From Afipia sp. 1NLS2 (GTDB lineage Bacteria; Pseudomonadota; Alphaproteobacteria; Rhizobiales; Xanthobacteraceae), in the NCBI RefSeq assembly GCF_000178995.1, contig NZ_ADVZ01000002.1:434001-498000 (forward strand): DNA of 64,000 nucleotides. The letters run 5' to 3'. How positions within the stretch are numbered: position 1 is the stretch's first letter; each line of letters starts with the position of its first letter. The notes under the pieces were generated by a model. It saw only the letters and a list, made by a program, of their open reading frames with translations, had not been told where the DNA came from and did not search any database. Positions 1 through 7,834 of the stretch are shown piece by piece. Made by a program: the position numbers and the translations under genes.

Positions 1-1
1 C

Positions 2-133
2 GAGGAAGCCGTGGCGTATTGCGAGGCCAACGGGATCGCCTATCAGGTGCAGGAGCCAAAGGAATCAGTTCGCCGGCAGGTCGCTTACGCGGACAACTTC
101 GCATTCCGCCGCAGCGAGCCCTGGACGCACTGA
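2..133 (+). CDS. ETC complex I subunit (NDUFS4-like), C-terminal part
   Basis: Only the last 43 codons are in the window; the reading frame is open at the left edge and stops with TGA. The end reads ADNFAFRRSEPWTH, which matches the conserved C-terminus of the alphaproteobacterial ETC complex I subunit family, the bacterial relative of mitochondrial NDUFS4/AQDQ. This accessory subunit binds the peripheral arm of NADH:quinone oxidoreductase. The match rests on this C-terminal signature alone because the rest lies outside. A strong terminator follows about 25 bases later, so it ends a transcript. Confidence 0.8.
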   Translation, partial: EEAVAYCEANGIAYQVQEPKESVRRQVAYADNFAFRRSEPWTH

Positions 134-156
134 GTTCGGATAAATTTCGGGAAACA

Positions 157-191
157 AAAAAACCGCGCGAGCCTGTCTCGCGCGGTTTTTT
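157..191. terminator. Bidirectional intrinsic terminator
   Basis: A perfect inverted repeat pairs AACCGCGCGAG with CTCGCGCGGTT around the 5-base loop CCTGT. It is preceded by a run of A and followed by a run of T, so it can act on either strand. It sits between the complex I subunit gene ending at 133 (plus) and the TRAP permease gene ending at 227 (minus), the right place for a terminator shared by convergent genes. Confidence 0.9.
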
Positions 192-226
192 GTTGTATCG
201 CGTGCGCGAACCGCGCCGCTAACGGG

Positions 227-1543
227 CTATTTCCCCGGTCCCATCAGATAAGTAGGCAACCAAGTGGCGATGTCGGGGAAGATGCACAGCACGATGATTG
301 CGAGGAACATGCAGAGCACATAGGGAAGTGTTCCCCACATCACCTTCGCGAGAGGCACGTCCGGCGCGATCGCGTTGACGATGTAGATATTGAGGCCGAC
401 CGGCGGGTGGATGAGGCCGATCTCCATGTTGATCGTCATAATGACGCCGAACCAGATCGGATCAAACCCGGCTGCCGTAATGATCGGCAACAGGATCGGG
501 CTCGTCATCAAGATAATCGCGGCAGGCGGAATGAAGAATCCGCAGACCAGCAGGAAGATGTTGATGAGGAGCATCAACACCCACTTGTTGGCGTGCATGT
601 CGGCGATGCCCTGCGCGAGCGTCTGTGTGAGGTAGAGCGATGTCAGCATGTAGCCGAACAAAACCGCCGCTGCGATGATCGTGAGGATCATCACCGACTC
701 GCGCATCGTGTCTCGCAGGATGTGCCAGATTTGCGCTGGCGTCCAAAGCCTGTAGATCATGATCGCAAGAACGAGACACATCGCCGCTCCGACACCCGCC
801 GCTTCCGATGGGGTCGCTATGCCGCCATAGAGCGCGTACATCACGCCGGCGATGATGAAGAGAAACGGCGAGATCTTCGGGACGGCTTCGAATTTTTGCT
901 TCCATGAATAACGGAAGCCTGCGGCATGCGATCTGAAGCCTTTGCGCCAGATCGCGAATATCGTCCAGATCATGAAGAATCCGGTCAGCATCAGGCCCGG
1001 AACAATGCCGGCAATGAACAGTCGCCCGATCGAGGTCTCGGTAGCGATGCCATACAGGATGAAGGTGACCGAGGGCGGGATCAGAATGCCAAGCGTGCCA
1101 CCGGCGCAGATCGAGCCGGTCGCGACCTCATCCGGATAACCACGCTTGCGCATCTCCGGGATGCCCATCTTGCCGATCGCGGCGCAACAGGCGGGCGACG
1201 AGCCGGTGAGCGCCGCGAAGATTGCGCAAGCGCCGAGGTTGGAGACGACGAGGCCGCCCGGAAGACGATAGAGCCAGCGATCGAGCGCTTCATAAAGATC
1301 CTTGCCCGCAGGAGAGGATCCGATTGCCGCGCCCATCATCACGAACATTGGAATAGCCACGAGTGTGAATTCGTCGAGGCCGGACCAGTAGGTTTCGGCG
1401 ACAACATGCAGGGCGTCGAAGCCTTGAAAGGCGACAAGAAACACCACGGCAATCGCCCCGAGTCCGAATGCCACCGGGATTCCCGACAGCAGGACCAAAA
1501 TCGTTGTGACGAGAACCAGCGAACCTTGGATTGCAGGACTCAC
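227..1543 (-). CDS. dctM: TRAP transporter large permease (DctM family)
   Basis: This 438-residue, very hydrophobic protein has the length and the roughly dozen membrane segments expected of the DctM large subunit of tripartite ATP-independent periplasmic transporters. Recognisable family stretches are TGSSPACCAAIGKMGIPEM and the C-terminal NMEIGLIHPPVGLNIYIV, typical of the dicarboxylate/sialic-acid DctM fold. It forms the sodium- or proton-coupled channel in the inner membrane with the small permease, whose gene it overlaps by 4 bases (ATGA type). It is the last gene of the dctP-dctQ-dctM operon. The substrate cannot be read from sequence; organic acids are most common. Confidence 0.95.
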   Translation of the reverse strand: MSPAIQGSLVLVTTILVLLSGIPVAFGLGAIAVVFLVAFQGFDALHVVAETYWSGLDEFTLVAIPMFVMMGAAIGSSPAGKDLYEALDRWLYRLPGGLVVSNLGACAIFAALTGSSPACCAAIGKMGIPEMRKRGYPDEVATGSICAGGTLGILIPPSVTFILYGIATETSIGRLFIAGIVPGLMLTGFFMIWTIFAIWRKGFRSHAAGFRYSWKQKFEAVPKISPFLFIIAGVMYALYGGIATPSEAAGVGAAMCLVLAIMIYRLWTPAQIWHILRDTMRESVMILTIIAAAVLFGYMLTSLYLTQTLAQGIADMHANKWVLMLLINIFLLVCGFFIPPAAIILMTSPILLPIITAAGFDPIWFGVIMTINMEIGLIHPPVGLNIYIVNAIAPDVPLAKVMWGTLPYVLCMFLAIIVLCIFPDIATWLPTYLMGPGK

Positions 1544-2109
1544 GGCGTCTCTCCCAAGGCTTCACGGGCATGAGCGCGCGCGACGTCTTCAGCATCCTCC
1601 TTCGCCGCCATGCCGAACGGCGGCGTACGGTGAGTGATGACGGATAGTAAATCGGCGATGTATTGCAGCAGCAAGATGCCGAGGCCGATCGGCATCGCAA
1701 AGTAGGGCGCCCACAAAGGCGCACGCCAGACCGTGTCGGAATGCCAATCCTGCACCCAGGATTCATGCCAGTACATCGTGGTCAGGACGAACAGGATCAG
1801 GACGAAACCAAGAGCCAGGCTTCCGGTGGATACGGCAAGCCAGTAACGCGTCCGCGGCGACACATGCAAAGGCACGAGATCGACGTTTACATGCCCCCGG
1901 GTCAACAGCACATAGCCGCTGCCAATAAAGGTCGCGGCCACGATCAGGTAGGTGACCATGTCGATCTGCCAGATCGTGTTGAGATTCAGAACGTAACGTT
2001 CGACAACAAGATCGCAGATGACGAGAACGGCCGCACCGATCATGAGGGCCGCGATCAGGCCCGTCACGCGCGACAAGAATGTCACCGCTCGAATGTATGA
2101 GTCCAACAT
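1540..2109 (-). CDS. dctQ: TRAP transporter small permease (DctQ family)
   Basis: The 189-residue protein has four predicted membrane helices, as in the DctQ small subunit. The first helix covers about residues 15-35. WQIDMVTYLIVAATFIGSGY and RGHVNVD match the usual DctQ pattern of an aromatic/acidic helix start followed by GHVxVD. It scaffolds the large permease, with which it is translationally coupled by a 4-base overlap. It lies 87 bases downstream of dctP, and that gap holds a strong stem-loop. The C-terminus is charged and probably cytoplasmic. Confidence 0.93.
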   Translation of the reverse strand: MLDSYIRAVTFLSRVTGLIAALMIGAAVLVICDLVVERYVLNLNTIWQIDMVTYLIVAATFIGSGYVLLTRGHVNVDLVPLHVSPRTRYWLAVSTGSLALGFVLILFVLTTMYWHESWVQDWHSDTVWRAPLWAPYFAMPIGLGILLLQYIADLLSVITHRTPPFGMAAKEDAEDVARAHAREALGETP

Positions 2110-2157
2110 CCCCAGATTCCAGTCGGAAGGCAGTTGTGTGAAGAGGGCAATGAAATG

Positions 2158-2182
2158 CCGGCCGGCGATATTCGCCGGCCGG
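2158..2182 (-). promoter_or_regulatory. Stem-loop between dctP and dctQ
   Basis: A perfect 11-base-pair, GC-rich inverted repeat (CCGGCCGGCGA / TCGCCGGCCGG) with a 3-base loop lies 15 bases after the dctP stop. No U-run follows on the minus strand, so it is more likely an mRNA-stabilising or partial-termination element than a full terminator. Such elements are known to raise binding-protein levels above permease levels in transporter operons. That function is inferred here. Confidence 0.75.
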
Positions 2183-2196
2183 TTCGTTTGCGAGGC

Positions 2197-3186
2197 TTAC
2201 TTGACCGCGAGTGCTTCGTCGATCAGCTTCTGACCGTTCGGAACACTCTTTGCGAATTTTTCGTAGGACGTTTTCTTCGCTTCTTCGAGCCAGAGCTTGT
2301 ACTCATCGTCGGACAACGTGACGACCTTGGCGTTATGATCGCGGAAGGCCTTGAGGGTTTCCTCGTTCATGGCATCGGCCTTGCCTTCATAGTAGGCTTG
2401 CGCCTTCTTGCCGGCGGCGATGATCACGGCCTGCTGTTTCTTGTCGAGCCTGTCGAAGCTCTTCTTCGACATCAGAACCGGCTCGTACATAAACCAGAGC
2501 GCGTTATTGCCCGGAGCAGTCAGGCACTTCGCCACTTCATAGAGACGCATGGAGCCGAAGCTGCCGAGGCTCGTATCGGTGGCGTTGATGACGCCCGTCT
2601 GGAACGCGTTGTAGATTTCGTTCGAGGGCGGGCTCACGATGCTCGCGCCCGCCGACTGCCACATGGCGGCGAAAGTCGGGCCGGCTGCGCGGACTTTCAA
2701 GCCCTTCAGGTCGGCAGGCTTAGTAATGCAGCCATCCTTCGCCGCGAGGCCGCCCGCGAACCATGCGTCCGATAGCACGATGACATTGTGCTTCTCGATC
2801 TCGGCGCGGATATCCTTCATGAACTGCGAGTCGTTGATGCGCTTTGCGCGCTCCTGACTCCGGATCAGGCCAGGCATCAGAGTTGCGCTGAACACCGGCA
2901 CCTTGCCGCTGGCGTAGTCGAGCGGAAGGAGGGTGATGTCGAGCTGGCCGTTGACCATCGCGTTCCACTGTTCTTTTGGCTTGAACAGCGAGGCGCCCGG
3001 ATAGACCTGAATGTTCAGGCCCACATTCGCGTCTTTCGCTTCCTGGGCGATCATCTGCACCATGTCGTCACGAACGTCATGCTTGCCGCCCGGGAACTGA
3101 TGCGATGCTTTCAGGGTGGTCTCGGCATTACAGGCGCCGGAAATTGCAATGGCGGCTACGCCCGCCAGGATCGCGTAGAACTTCAT
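2197..3186 (-). CDS. dctP: TRAP transporter substrate-binding protein (DctP family)
   Basis: The 329-residue protein starts with a Sec signal peptide (MKFYAILAGVAAIAISGACNA, cleavage after residue 21 or 22). The mature part has the DctP fold: TLKASHQFPGG at the start, LKGLKVRAAG with the arginine that normally salt-bridges the substrate carboxylate, and NAFQTGVINATDTSLGS near the hinge. It captures the solute in the periplasm and delivers it to DctQM. A clear purine-rich ribosome site (GGGAGG) precedes the ATG. It heads the operon; the promoter should lie in 3190-3290. Confidence 0.95.
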   Translation of the reverse strand: MKFYAILAGVAAIAISGACNAETTLKASHQFPGGKHDVRDDMVQMIAQEAKDANVGLNIQVYPGASLFKPKEQWNAMVNGQLDITLLPLDYASGKVPVFSATLMPGLIRSQERAKRINDSQFMKDIRAEIEKHNVIVLSDAWFAGGLAAKDGCITKPADLKGLKVRAAGPTFAAMWQSAGASIVSPPSNEIYNAFQTGVINATDTSLGSFGSMRLYEVAKCLTAPGNNALWFMYEPVLMSKKSFDRLDKKQQAVIIAAGKKAQAYYEGKADAMNEETLKAFRDHNAKVVTLSDDEYKLWLEEAKKTSYEKFAKSVPNGQKLIDEALAVK

Positions 3187-3555
3187 ACATTCCTCCCTTG
3201 GTGTGTTGTGTTTTTATGGCAGCATAACGTGAGCTCTTGGCCGCTTGTCAAAGACAAGATCGGGCAATCGCAAATATCGAAGCTGGGGTGATGCCTAACC
3301 GGCCCGGATCAGATCTGCGGCGCATCCGGCCGCGGACATCCCTGACGCAAGAGCGTGGCGACGTGTAAGCATGTTTCTCTCCCTGACCTTTTATTTCGCT
3401 TTCTTATTTTGCATGCAGTCTAGCAGGAAGGTTCACGGCGCGAAGCTCTTTTGATTCAGCCATTGGTATGGTTCTAGTGGTTCGTAACGTGCTGTGGCAG
3501 CATATGTTTGCGGCAGCGCACCAATGTGAAAGCCCTTCGAGCAGACGGAAGCGAC
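3187..3555. other. Intergenic region with a possible micro-ORF
   Basis: This stretch separates the minus-strand TRAP operon from the plus-strand small gene that starts near 3556. It should carry the TRAP operon promoter and that of the small gene, but no convincing -35/-10 pair could be fixed by eye. The only other content is a 25-codon minus-strand ORF at 3295-3372, listed separately. Confidence 0.6.
3295..3372 (-). CDS. Possible 25-residue micro-ORF with twin-arginine-like start
   Basis: An ATG with a good purine-rich site (GGGAGAG about 4 bases upstream) opens a 25-codon frame ending in TAG. It begins MLTRRHALASGMSAAG, which resembles the n- and h-region of a twin-arginine signal peptide, but stops soon after. 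It points toward dctP and lies about 110 bases upstream of it. It could be the stump of a lost secreted enzyme, a leader peptide of the TRAP operon, or chance. There is no protein-family evidence. Confidence 0.3.
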   Translation of the reverse strand: MLTRRHALASGMSAAGCAADLIRAG

Positions 3556-3831
3556 GTGATAGAGGCCGACAAATACGACGCGCTGCGCGACTACCTGAAA
3601 GAGCGCACGGAGGCGGAGCTGGTGCTGTCCTTCGAGCAGATCGAGTCGATTCTCGGCTTTGCCCTGTCGCGCAGCTCGCAGCGCGCCCGCTGGTGGGAGA
3701 AGGAGCGCAACCCGCAGGATGCGATGCCGCAACGCAATGCCATTCGCGACGGCGGTTATGAAGCGACCCGGCTGCCGGACGGCACGGGTGTCCGTTTCCG
3801 CCGGATCGGTTTGAAGCGAACCTGGCGTTAG
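3556..3831 (+). CDS. Small conserved-domain protein (DUF7662-like)
   Basis: The pattern KYDALRDYL, then LSFEQIESILGFALSRSSQRARWW, then a C-terminal VRFRRIG strand, resembles a small domain of unknown function (DUF7662-like) found in many bacteria, sometimes in restriction or mobile contexts. The GTG at 3556 is preferred because GGAAG lies 5-6 bases before it and the domain begins right after; this gives 91 residues. A TTG at 3508 would add 16 residues. The gene stands alone about 100 bases before tRNA-Arg. Function is unknown. Confidence 0.6.
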   Translation: MIEADKYDALRDYLKERTEAELVLSFEQIESILGFALSRSSQRARWWEKERNPQDAMPQRNAIRDGGYEATRLPDGTGVRFRRIGLKRTWR

Positions 3832-3929
3832 AGGAGGTGGGAGGACACGTCCGCTCCCGGCAAAAAATCGTTCAAAAGCAGGGTGGCGGTTACTGGCGGT
3901 TCAGTCCTCGGGTGGTATGAAACCAGCAC

Positions 3930-4006
3930 GGTCCCGTAGCTCAACTGGATAGAGTAGCGGATTTCTACTCCGCGGGTTGCAGGTTCGAATCCTGCCGGGA
4001 TCGCCA
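3930..4006 (+). tRNA. tRNA-Arg (anticodon TCT)
   Basis: The cloverleaf is complete. The acceptor stem pairs GGTCCCG with CGGGATC, followed by G73 and an encoded CCA. The anticodon stem GCGGA/TCCGC encloses loop TTTCTAC, giving anticodon TCT, which reads AGA/AGG arginine codons. The T arm contains GGTTCGAATCC. No integrase or repeated 3' end nearby suggests use as an attachment site. Confidence 0.96.
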
Positions 4007-4131
4007 GTTGTCTAAAATAAAAAAGCTATTGGTTTCAATGCGAAAGAGAGATCGGTCGCGCTTCTTGTAAAACCTTGAATAAGGCTGCCCTCACTGCCAG
4101 CCCGCTGGCAATGATGCGGTGGTTTGCACGA

Positions 4132-4941
4132 TCAGCGGATGAACGACCAGTTCTTGTAGAACATGGTTTTCAGCGATCCGGAAATGAAGGCTGCAATGTC
4201 GACGGCGCGGTCGAACATGCCCTGCGCGCGGTTCGGGCGCACGATATCCATGAAGAGGCAATACCGCACCTGATCGACATCATTGATGGAGCAATGGAAG
4301 AAGGTGTCGTCGAAGATAAACAGCGGATCATCGACCCAGTAATGAATCTTGTCGTCGGCCTGAATGTACACGTCGCGGCTGTTGATCGGGTCGAGGTTGC
4401 ACAACACGCGGAAGGTCAGGCGCAGAGGGCCGAAATGCCAGGACGTGCGCTCGCGGGTATTGAAGACCGAAATCGCGACGGTTTTGATGAAGCGATGCTC
4501 GCGTTCGAGCTCCGGGATCCGGATCAGGCTGGGCTGGGGCTTGTTGAACCAGCGGAAGGTGAGCATGCCGCGCTTGCTGGTGCCGAGCGTTTCCGCCACC
4601 CGCTGTTTCACGAGATCGCCGTTGACGCGGAATGCTGCCACGCAGGCCTCGATTTCGGCGCGATGCTCCGGCGGTAGATCCTGCAGCTTGAAGACGCCGA
4701 TATTCTTCCGGGAAAAGAGGTCGATCAGCAGATTGAGCGGCGACAGCAGCCAGGTCAGGATGCCGTTGCCCATGAAGTATTTTTCGACAAGCTCATAAGT
4801 GACCTTGTGATGGCGGGCGACATCGAGCGCTCCGCAGATCAGATAGAACACCAACAAATAGGGCACAAAATAAAGCCCGGCGAGGATGACGACGGCAAAA
4901 ATGCCAAGGCGGCGTAACCGCTTCCGGGTACCCTTATCCAT
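4132..4941 (-). CDS. Aspartyl/asparaginyl beta-hydroxylase family protein (LpxO-like)
   Basis: This membrane-anchored dioxygenase-like protein has one N-terminal helix (about residues 12-36) and a C-terminal beta-hydroxylase domain. In the GTG-start numbering (5 residues longer) the iron ligands are likely His174 in SWHFGP and His221 in FDDTFFHCSIND, with Arg231 for 2-oxoglutarate. LpxO enzymes of this family 2-hydroxylate a secondary acyl chain of lipid A. The neighbours (ArnT-like transferase, PAP2 phosphatase, sugar-lipid synthase) fit such a role, but hydroxylation of another substrate cannot be excluded. The ATG at 4941 has GAGAG about 9 bases upstream; the GTG at 4956 is an alternative. 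Confidence 0.8.
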   Translation of the reverse strand: MDKGTRKRLRRLGIFAVVILAGLYFVPYLLVFYLICGALDVARHHKVTYELVEKYFMGNGILTWLLSPLNLLIDLFSRKNIGVFKLQDLPPEHRAEIEACVAAFRVNGDLVKQRVAETLGTSKRGMLTFRWFNKPQPSLIRIPELEREHRFIKTVAISVFNTRERTSWHFGPLRLTFRVLCNLDPINSRDVYIQADDKIHYWVDDPLFIFDDTFFHCSINDVDQVRYCLFMDIVRPNRAQGMFDRAVDIAAFISGSLKTMFYKNWSFIR

Positions 4942-5190
4942 GTTCTGTACTCTCACGCTGCACGGTTCGAGCCCGGCGTTCGCCGTTCTGGCGGCTCACG
5001 ATACCGGCAAGCCCGCTTCCGTTATCGGAGTAAAGGCGGCTTGGCGAACAACAAAATCTTGAAGTGACACTTAAAATGACGGGATGACAGCACCGGCGAT
5101 GAGGACCGTAAGGCAACACTTGCGGCATTTGTGCAACGCCGCTGGGCCGGGCTGATTGTCGGCTAAGTGGTTTCATCGTATGCGAAACTC

Positions 5191-6933
5191 ATGACCGATT
5201 TGGTGCAGCGCCGCGGATTTGGCCGGCCTCCAGCCCCGGAAAACGAGGGCCGGGGGCTGACACCCTTGCTCGATGCCGTCTCGGGCAGCCACATCCGTGC
5301 GGTCGCGTTCCTCATTGTCTGCGGGTTTCTGTTTTTCCTGCCCGGCCTGTTTCACATCGGACCGATCGACCGTGACGAAGCCCGCTTCGCGCAGGCTTCC
5401 AAGCAGATGGCGGAAACTGGCGATCCGGTCGATATCCGCTTTCAGGACGAGGTCCGCTACAAGAAACCGGTCGGAATCTACTGGCTGCAGGCCGGCGTGG
5501 TGAAGACCGCCGAGAAACTCGGCCTGCCACGGCCGGAAATCCGGATTTGGCTGTACCGCGTTCCCTCCTTGTTCGGCGCGATCGGTGCAGTGCTCCTGAC
5601 CTACTGGACGGCTCTGGCTTTTGTCACGCGGCGGGGCGCCGTGCTGGCGGGCCTCCTGATGTGCAGTTCGGTGATGCTCGGCATCGAGGCGCGACTTGCG
5701 ACGACCGACGCGGTATTGCTCTTCACCACGACGGCGGTGATGGGCGCGCTTGCGCGGATCTATCTGTCCTGGCAGCGGGGCGAAGCATTCGAGAGGGGCG
5801 CGTGGGCATTGCCCACGATCTTCTGGACGGCGATGGCTGCAAGCGTGTTGGTCAAGGGACCACTGATTTTCCTGATCGCGGGTCTCACTATCGCAGCTCT
5901 CGGCTTTCTCGACCGTTCGGTGCAGTGGCTGCGGCGCCTGCATCCGGTACCCGGCGTACTCTGGATGCTGCTCCTGATCCTGCCGTGGTTTGTCGCGATC
6001 TATCTGAAATCCGGCGACAGCTTTTTCGTGAACTCGGTCGGCGGCGACATGCTGAGCAAGGTTGCGTCGCCTCAGGAATCGCATGGCGCACCGCCTGGCC
6101 TTTACTTCGTTCTGTTCTGGGTGACGTTCTGGCCGGGCTCGACGCTTGCGGGCGTGGCTGCGCCGGCGGTATGGCGCGCCCGGCGGGAACCGGGTGCGCA
6201 GTTCCTGCTGGCGTGGCTGGTGCCGTCCTGGATCGTGTTTGAACTCATCATCACCAAGCTGCCGCATTATGTGCTGCCGATGTACCCGGCGATCGCGATC
6301 CTGATCGTCGGAGCGCTGCAAAGTCACGCGTTGTCGCGCTCGGCCTGGATCGTGCGCGGCGCGGCATGGTGGTTCGTGTTTCCGGCCATGGCCTCGGTCG
6401 CGGCCGTCGTTCTGGGAATCTCCGTCCTGAAGCAACCGGTGTTCGCCGCATGGCCGTTCGCGGCCGCGGCCATGGTGTTCGGCCTGTTCGCGTGGTGGAT
6501 GTATGACGAGGCCCATGCGGAACGCTCCGTGCTCAACTCGGTGGCTTCCTCGCTCGCGCTGAGCGCCTGCGTGTTCGGCATCGTGCTGCCCGCGCTGACG
6601 CCGCTGTTTCCAAGCGTGCAGATCGCGAAGGCGCTGCGCAGCGTCGAGTGCAAAGGGCCGCTGGCCGCTGCCGCCGGTTATCAGGAGCCGAGTCTCGTTT
6701 TCATGGTCGGCACGCGGACCCTGCTGACCAACGGCACAGGCGCCGCCGACTTCCTGCAACAGGGAAGCTGCCGCTTCGCATTGGTGGAATGGCGCGAGGA
6801 GAAAGCTTTCGCGCAGCGCGCCGAGGCGATCGGGCTGCATTACGCCATCGTGACGCGGATCGAGGGCTACAACATCTCGCAGGGACGAGAGGTCTCCGTC
6901 GCGGTGTTCAGGTCGGATATCGACGATGAGTGA
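5191..6933 (+). CDS. ArnT-like membrane glycosyltransferase (GT39/GT83 type)
   Basis: About 580 residues with roughly 12 membrane helices and the family hallmark GPIDRDEARFAQASKQM in the first periplasmic loop, including the acidic DE pair. Enzymes of this type move a sugar from a polyprenyl phosphate to lipid A, LPS core or protein on the periplasmic side. RYKKPVGIYWLQ and KLPHYVLPMYPAIAIL also match the ArnT pattern. The sugar donor is probably made by the GT2 enzyme at 7835-8605. The ATG at 5191 gives a normal N-terminus; an in-frame GTG at 5167 is possible. It is 24 bases upstream of the PAP2 gene, so likely one operon. Confidence 0.88.
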   Translation: MTDLVQRRGFGRPPAPENEGRGLTPLLDAVSGSHIRAVAFLIVCGFLFFLPGLFHIGPIDRDEARFAQASKQMAETGDPVDIRFQDEVRYKKPVGIYWLQAGVVKTAEKLGLPRPEIRIWLYRVPSLFGAIGAVLLTYWTALAFVTRRGAVLAGLLMCSSVMLGIEARLATTDAVLLFTTTAVMGALARIYLSWQRGEAFERGAWALPTIFWTAMAASVLVKGPLIFLIAGLTIAALGFLDRSVQWLRRLHPVPGVLWMLLLILPWFVAIYLKSGDSFFVNSVGGDMLSKVASPQESHGAPPGLYFVLFWVTFWPGSTLAGVAAPAVWRARREPGAQFLLAWLVPSWIVFELIITKLPHYVLPMYPAIAILIVGALQSHALSRSAWIVRGAAWWFVFPAMASVAAVVLGISVLKQPVFAAWPFAAAAMVFGLFAWWMYDEAHAERSVLNSVASSLALSACVFGIVLPALTPLFPSVQIAKALRSVECKGPLAAAAGYQEPSLVFMVGTRTLLTNGTGAADFLQQGSCRFALVEWREEKAFAQRAEAIGLHYAIVTRIEGYNISQGREVSVAVFRSDIDDE

Positions 6934-6957
6934 CGTGGCCGTGTCGCGTGACACCCC

Positions 6958-7740
6958 ATGAGTACGCTTTCGCAAACCGTGATGCTGGCAGGCCAGAGCG
7001 TAGCCCGGCTGTTCGGGCCGCCCGCGCATTCGCGCCGTTTCGATGCGCGCCGCCGGCTTGCGCGCCATTGGCTCTGGACGGTGATGCTGGGCGGCATTTC
7101 CATCATTGCATTGATGGCTCTCGTCGATGCGCCGGAAATTCGCCTGATGCCCCCGCGTGGCACGGCATCGCTGTGGCCGTTCCGGATCATGACCGATTTC
7201 GGCAAATCCGCTTACGTGCTGGCAGCCCTCGGTCTCGGCACGTTGCTTGTTTTTGTGTCGAGCGCCTTCTTGAGGGATACCGCGCGAACCAGAATGATCG
7301 ATCTGTCCCGGCGACTCGCTTTTCTCTTTCTTGCAGTTTTGATTCCGGTCGAAGCCGGTGAAGTCCTGAAAGGCATCATCGGGCGTGGACGTCCCTTCGT
7401 CGGCGGGGCGGCGGATGCGTTCCATTACTCCCATTTCACCTGGAACGAGGCCTATGCGAGCTTTCCCTCGGGCCATGCAATCACAGCCTTCGCACTGGCT
7501 TTCGCTCTTGCCTCGCTGGCTCCGAAATGGCGGATCGCGATCTGGGCTTATGCCCTGATCATCGCGATGACCCGGTTGGTCCTGCTGGCGCATCACCCGA
7601 GTGACGTGCTGGCGGGGGCGCTGGTCGGCATTCTTGGCGCGATGGCGGTGCGCTATTGGTTCGCCGCGCGCCACCTCATTTTCACGATCGCCCCGGACGG
7701 AGCCATCAGGGAAGCGCGGGGCGGCTCCGCAGACGGCTGA
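6958..7740 (+). CDS. PAP2-family phosphatase (LpxE-like candidate)
   Basis: This 260-residue membrane protein carries all three PAP2 motifs: K138-x6-RP (KGIIGRGRP), PSGH at 170-173, and R206-x5-H212-x3-D216 (TRLVLLAHHPSD). Members remove phosphate from lipids on the periplasmic face. Options are a lipid A phosphatase (LpxE/LpxF type) or an undecaprenyl-pyrophosphate phosphatase. Because it sits between an ArnT-like transferase and a polyprenyl-phosphate sugar synthase, lipid A dephosphorylation before sugar addition is the favoured inference. About six membrane helices are visible. Confidence 0.87.
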   Translation: MSTLSQTVMLAGQSVARLFGPPAHSRRFDARRRLARHWLWTVMLGGISIIALMALVDAPEIRLMPPRGTASLWPFRIMTDFGKSAYVLAALGLGTLLVFVSSAFLRDTARTRMIDLSRRLAFLFLAVLIPVEAGEVLKGIIGRGRPFVGGAADAFHYSHFTWNEAYASFPSGHAITAFALAFALASLAPKWRIAIWAYALIIAMTRLVLLAHHPSDVLAGALVGILGAMAVRYWFAARHLIFTIAPDGAIREARGGSADG

Positions 7741-7834
7741 AAGGGGTTGCCCACTGGCGGAACGCCCCATAAAAGGCGCCGGACGCACCGGGATTTTCCA
7801 AAAGCCCCGCGTCGGACCACAGATCGATGGACCA

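Noticed and set aside
3930..4006. tRNA-Arg as an integration site
   Set aside because: No integrase gene, no repeated tRNA end and no compositional island were seen beside it.
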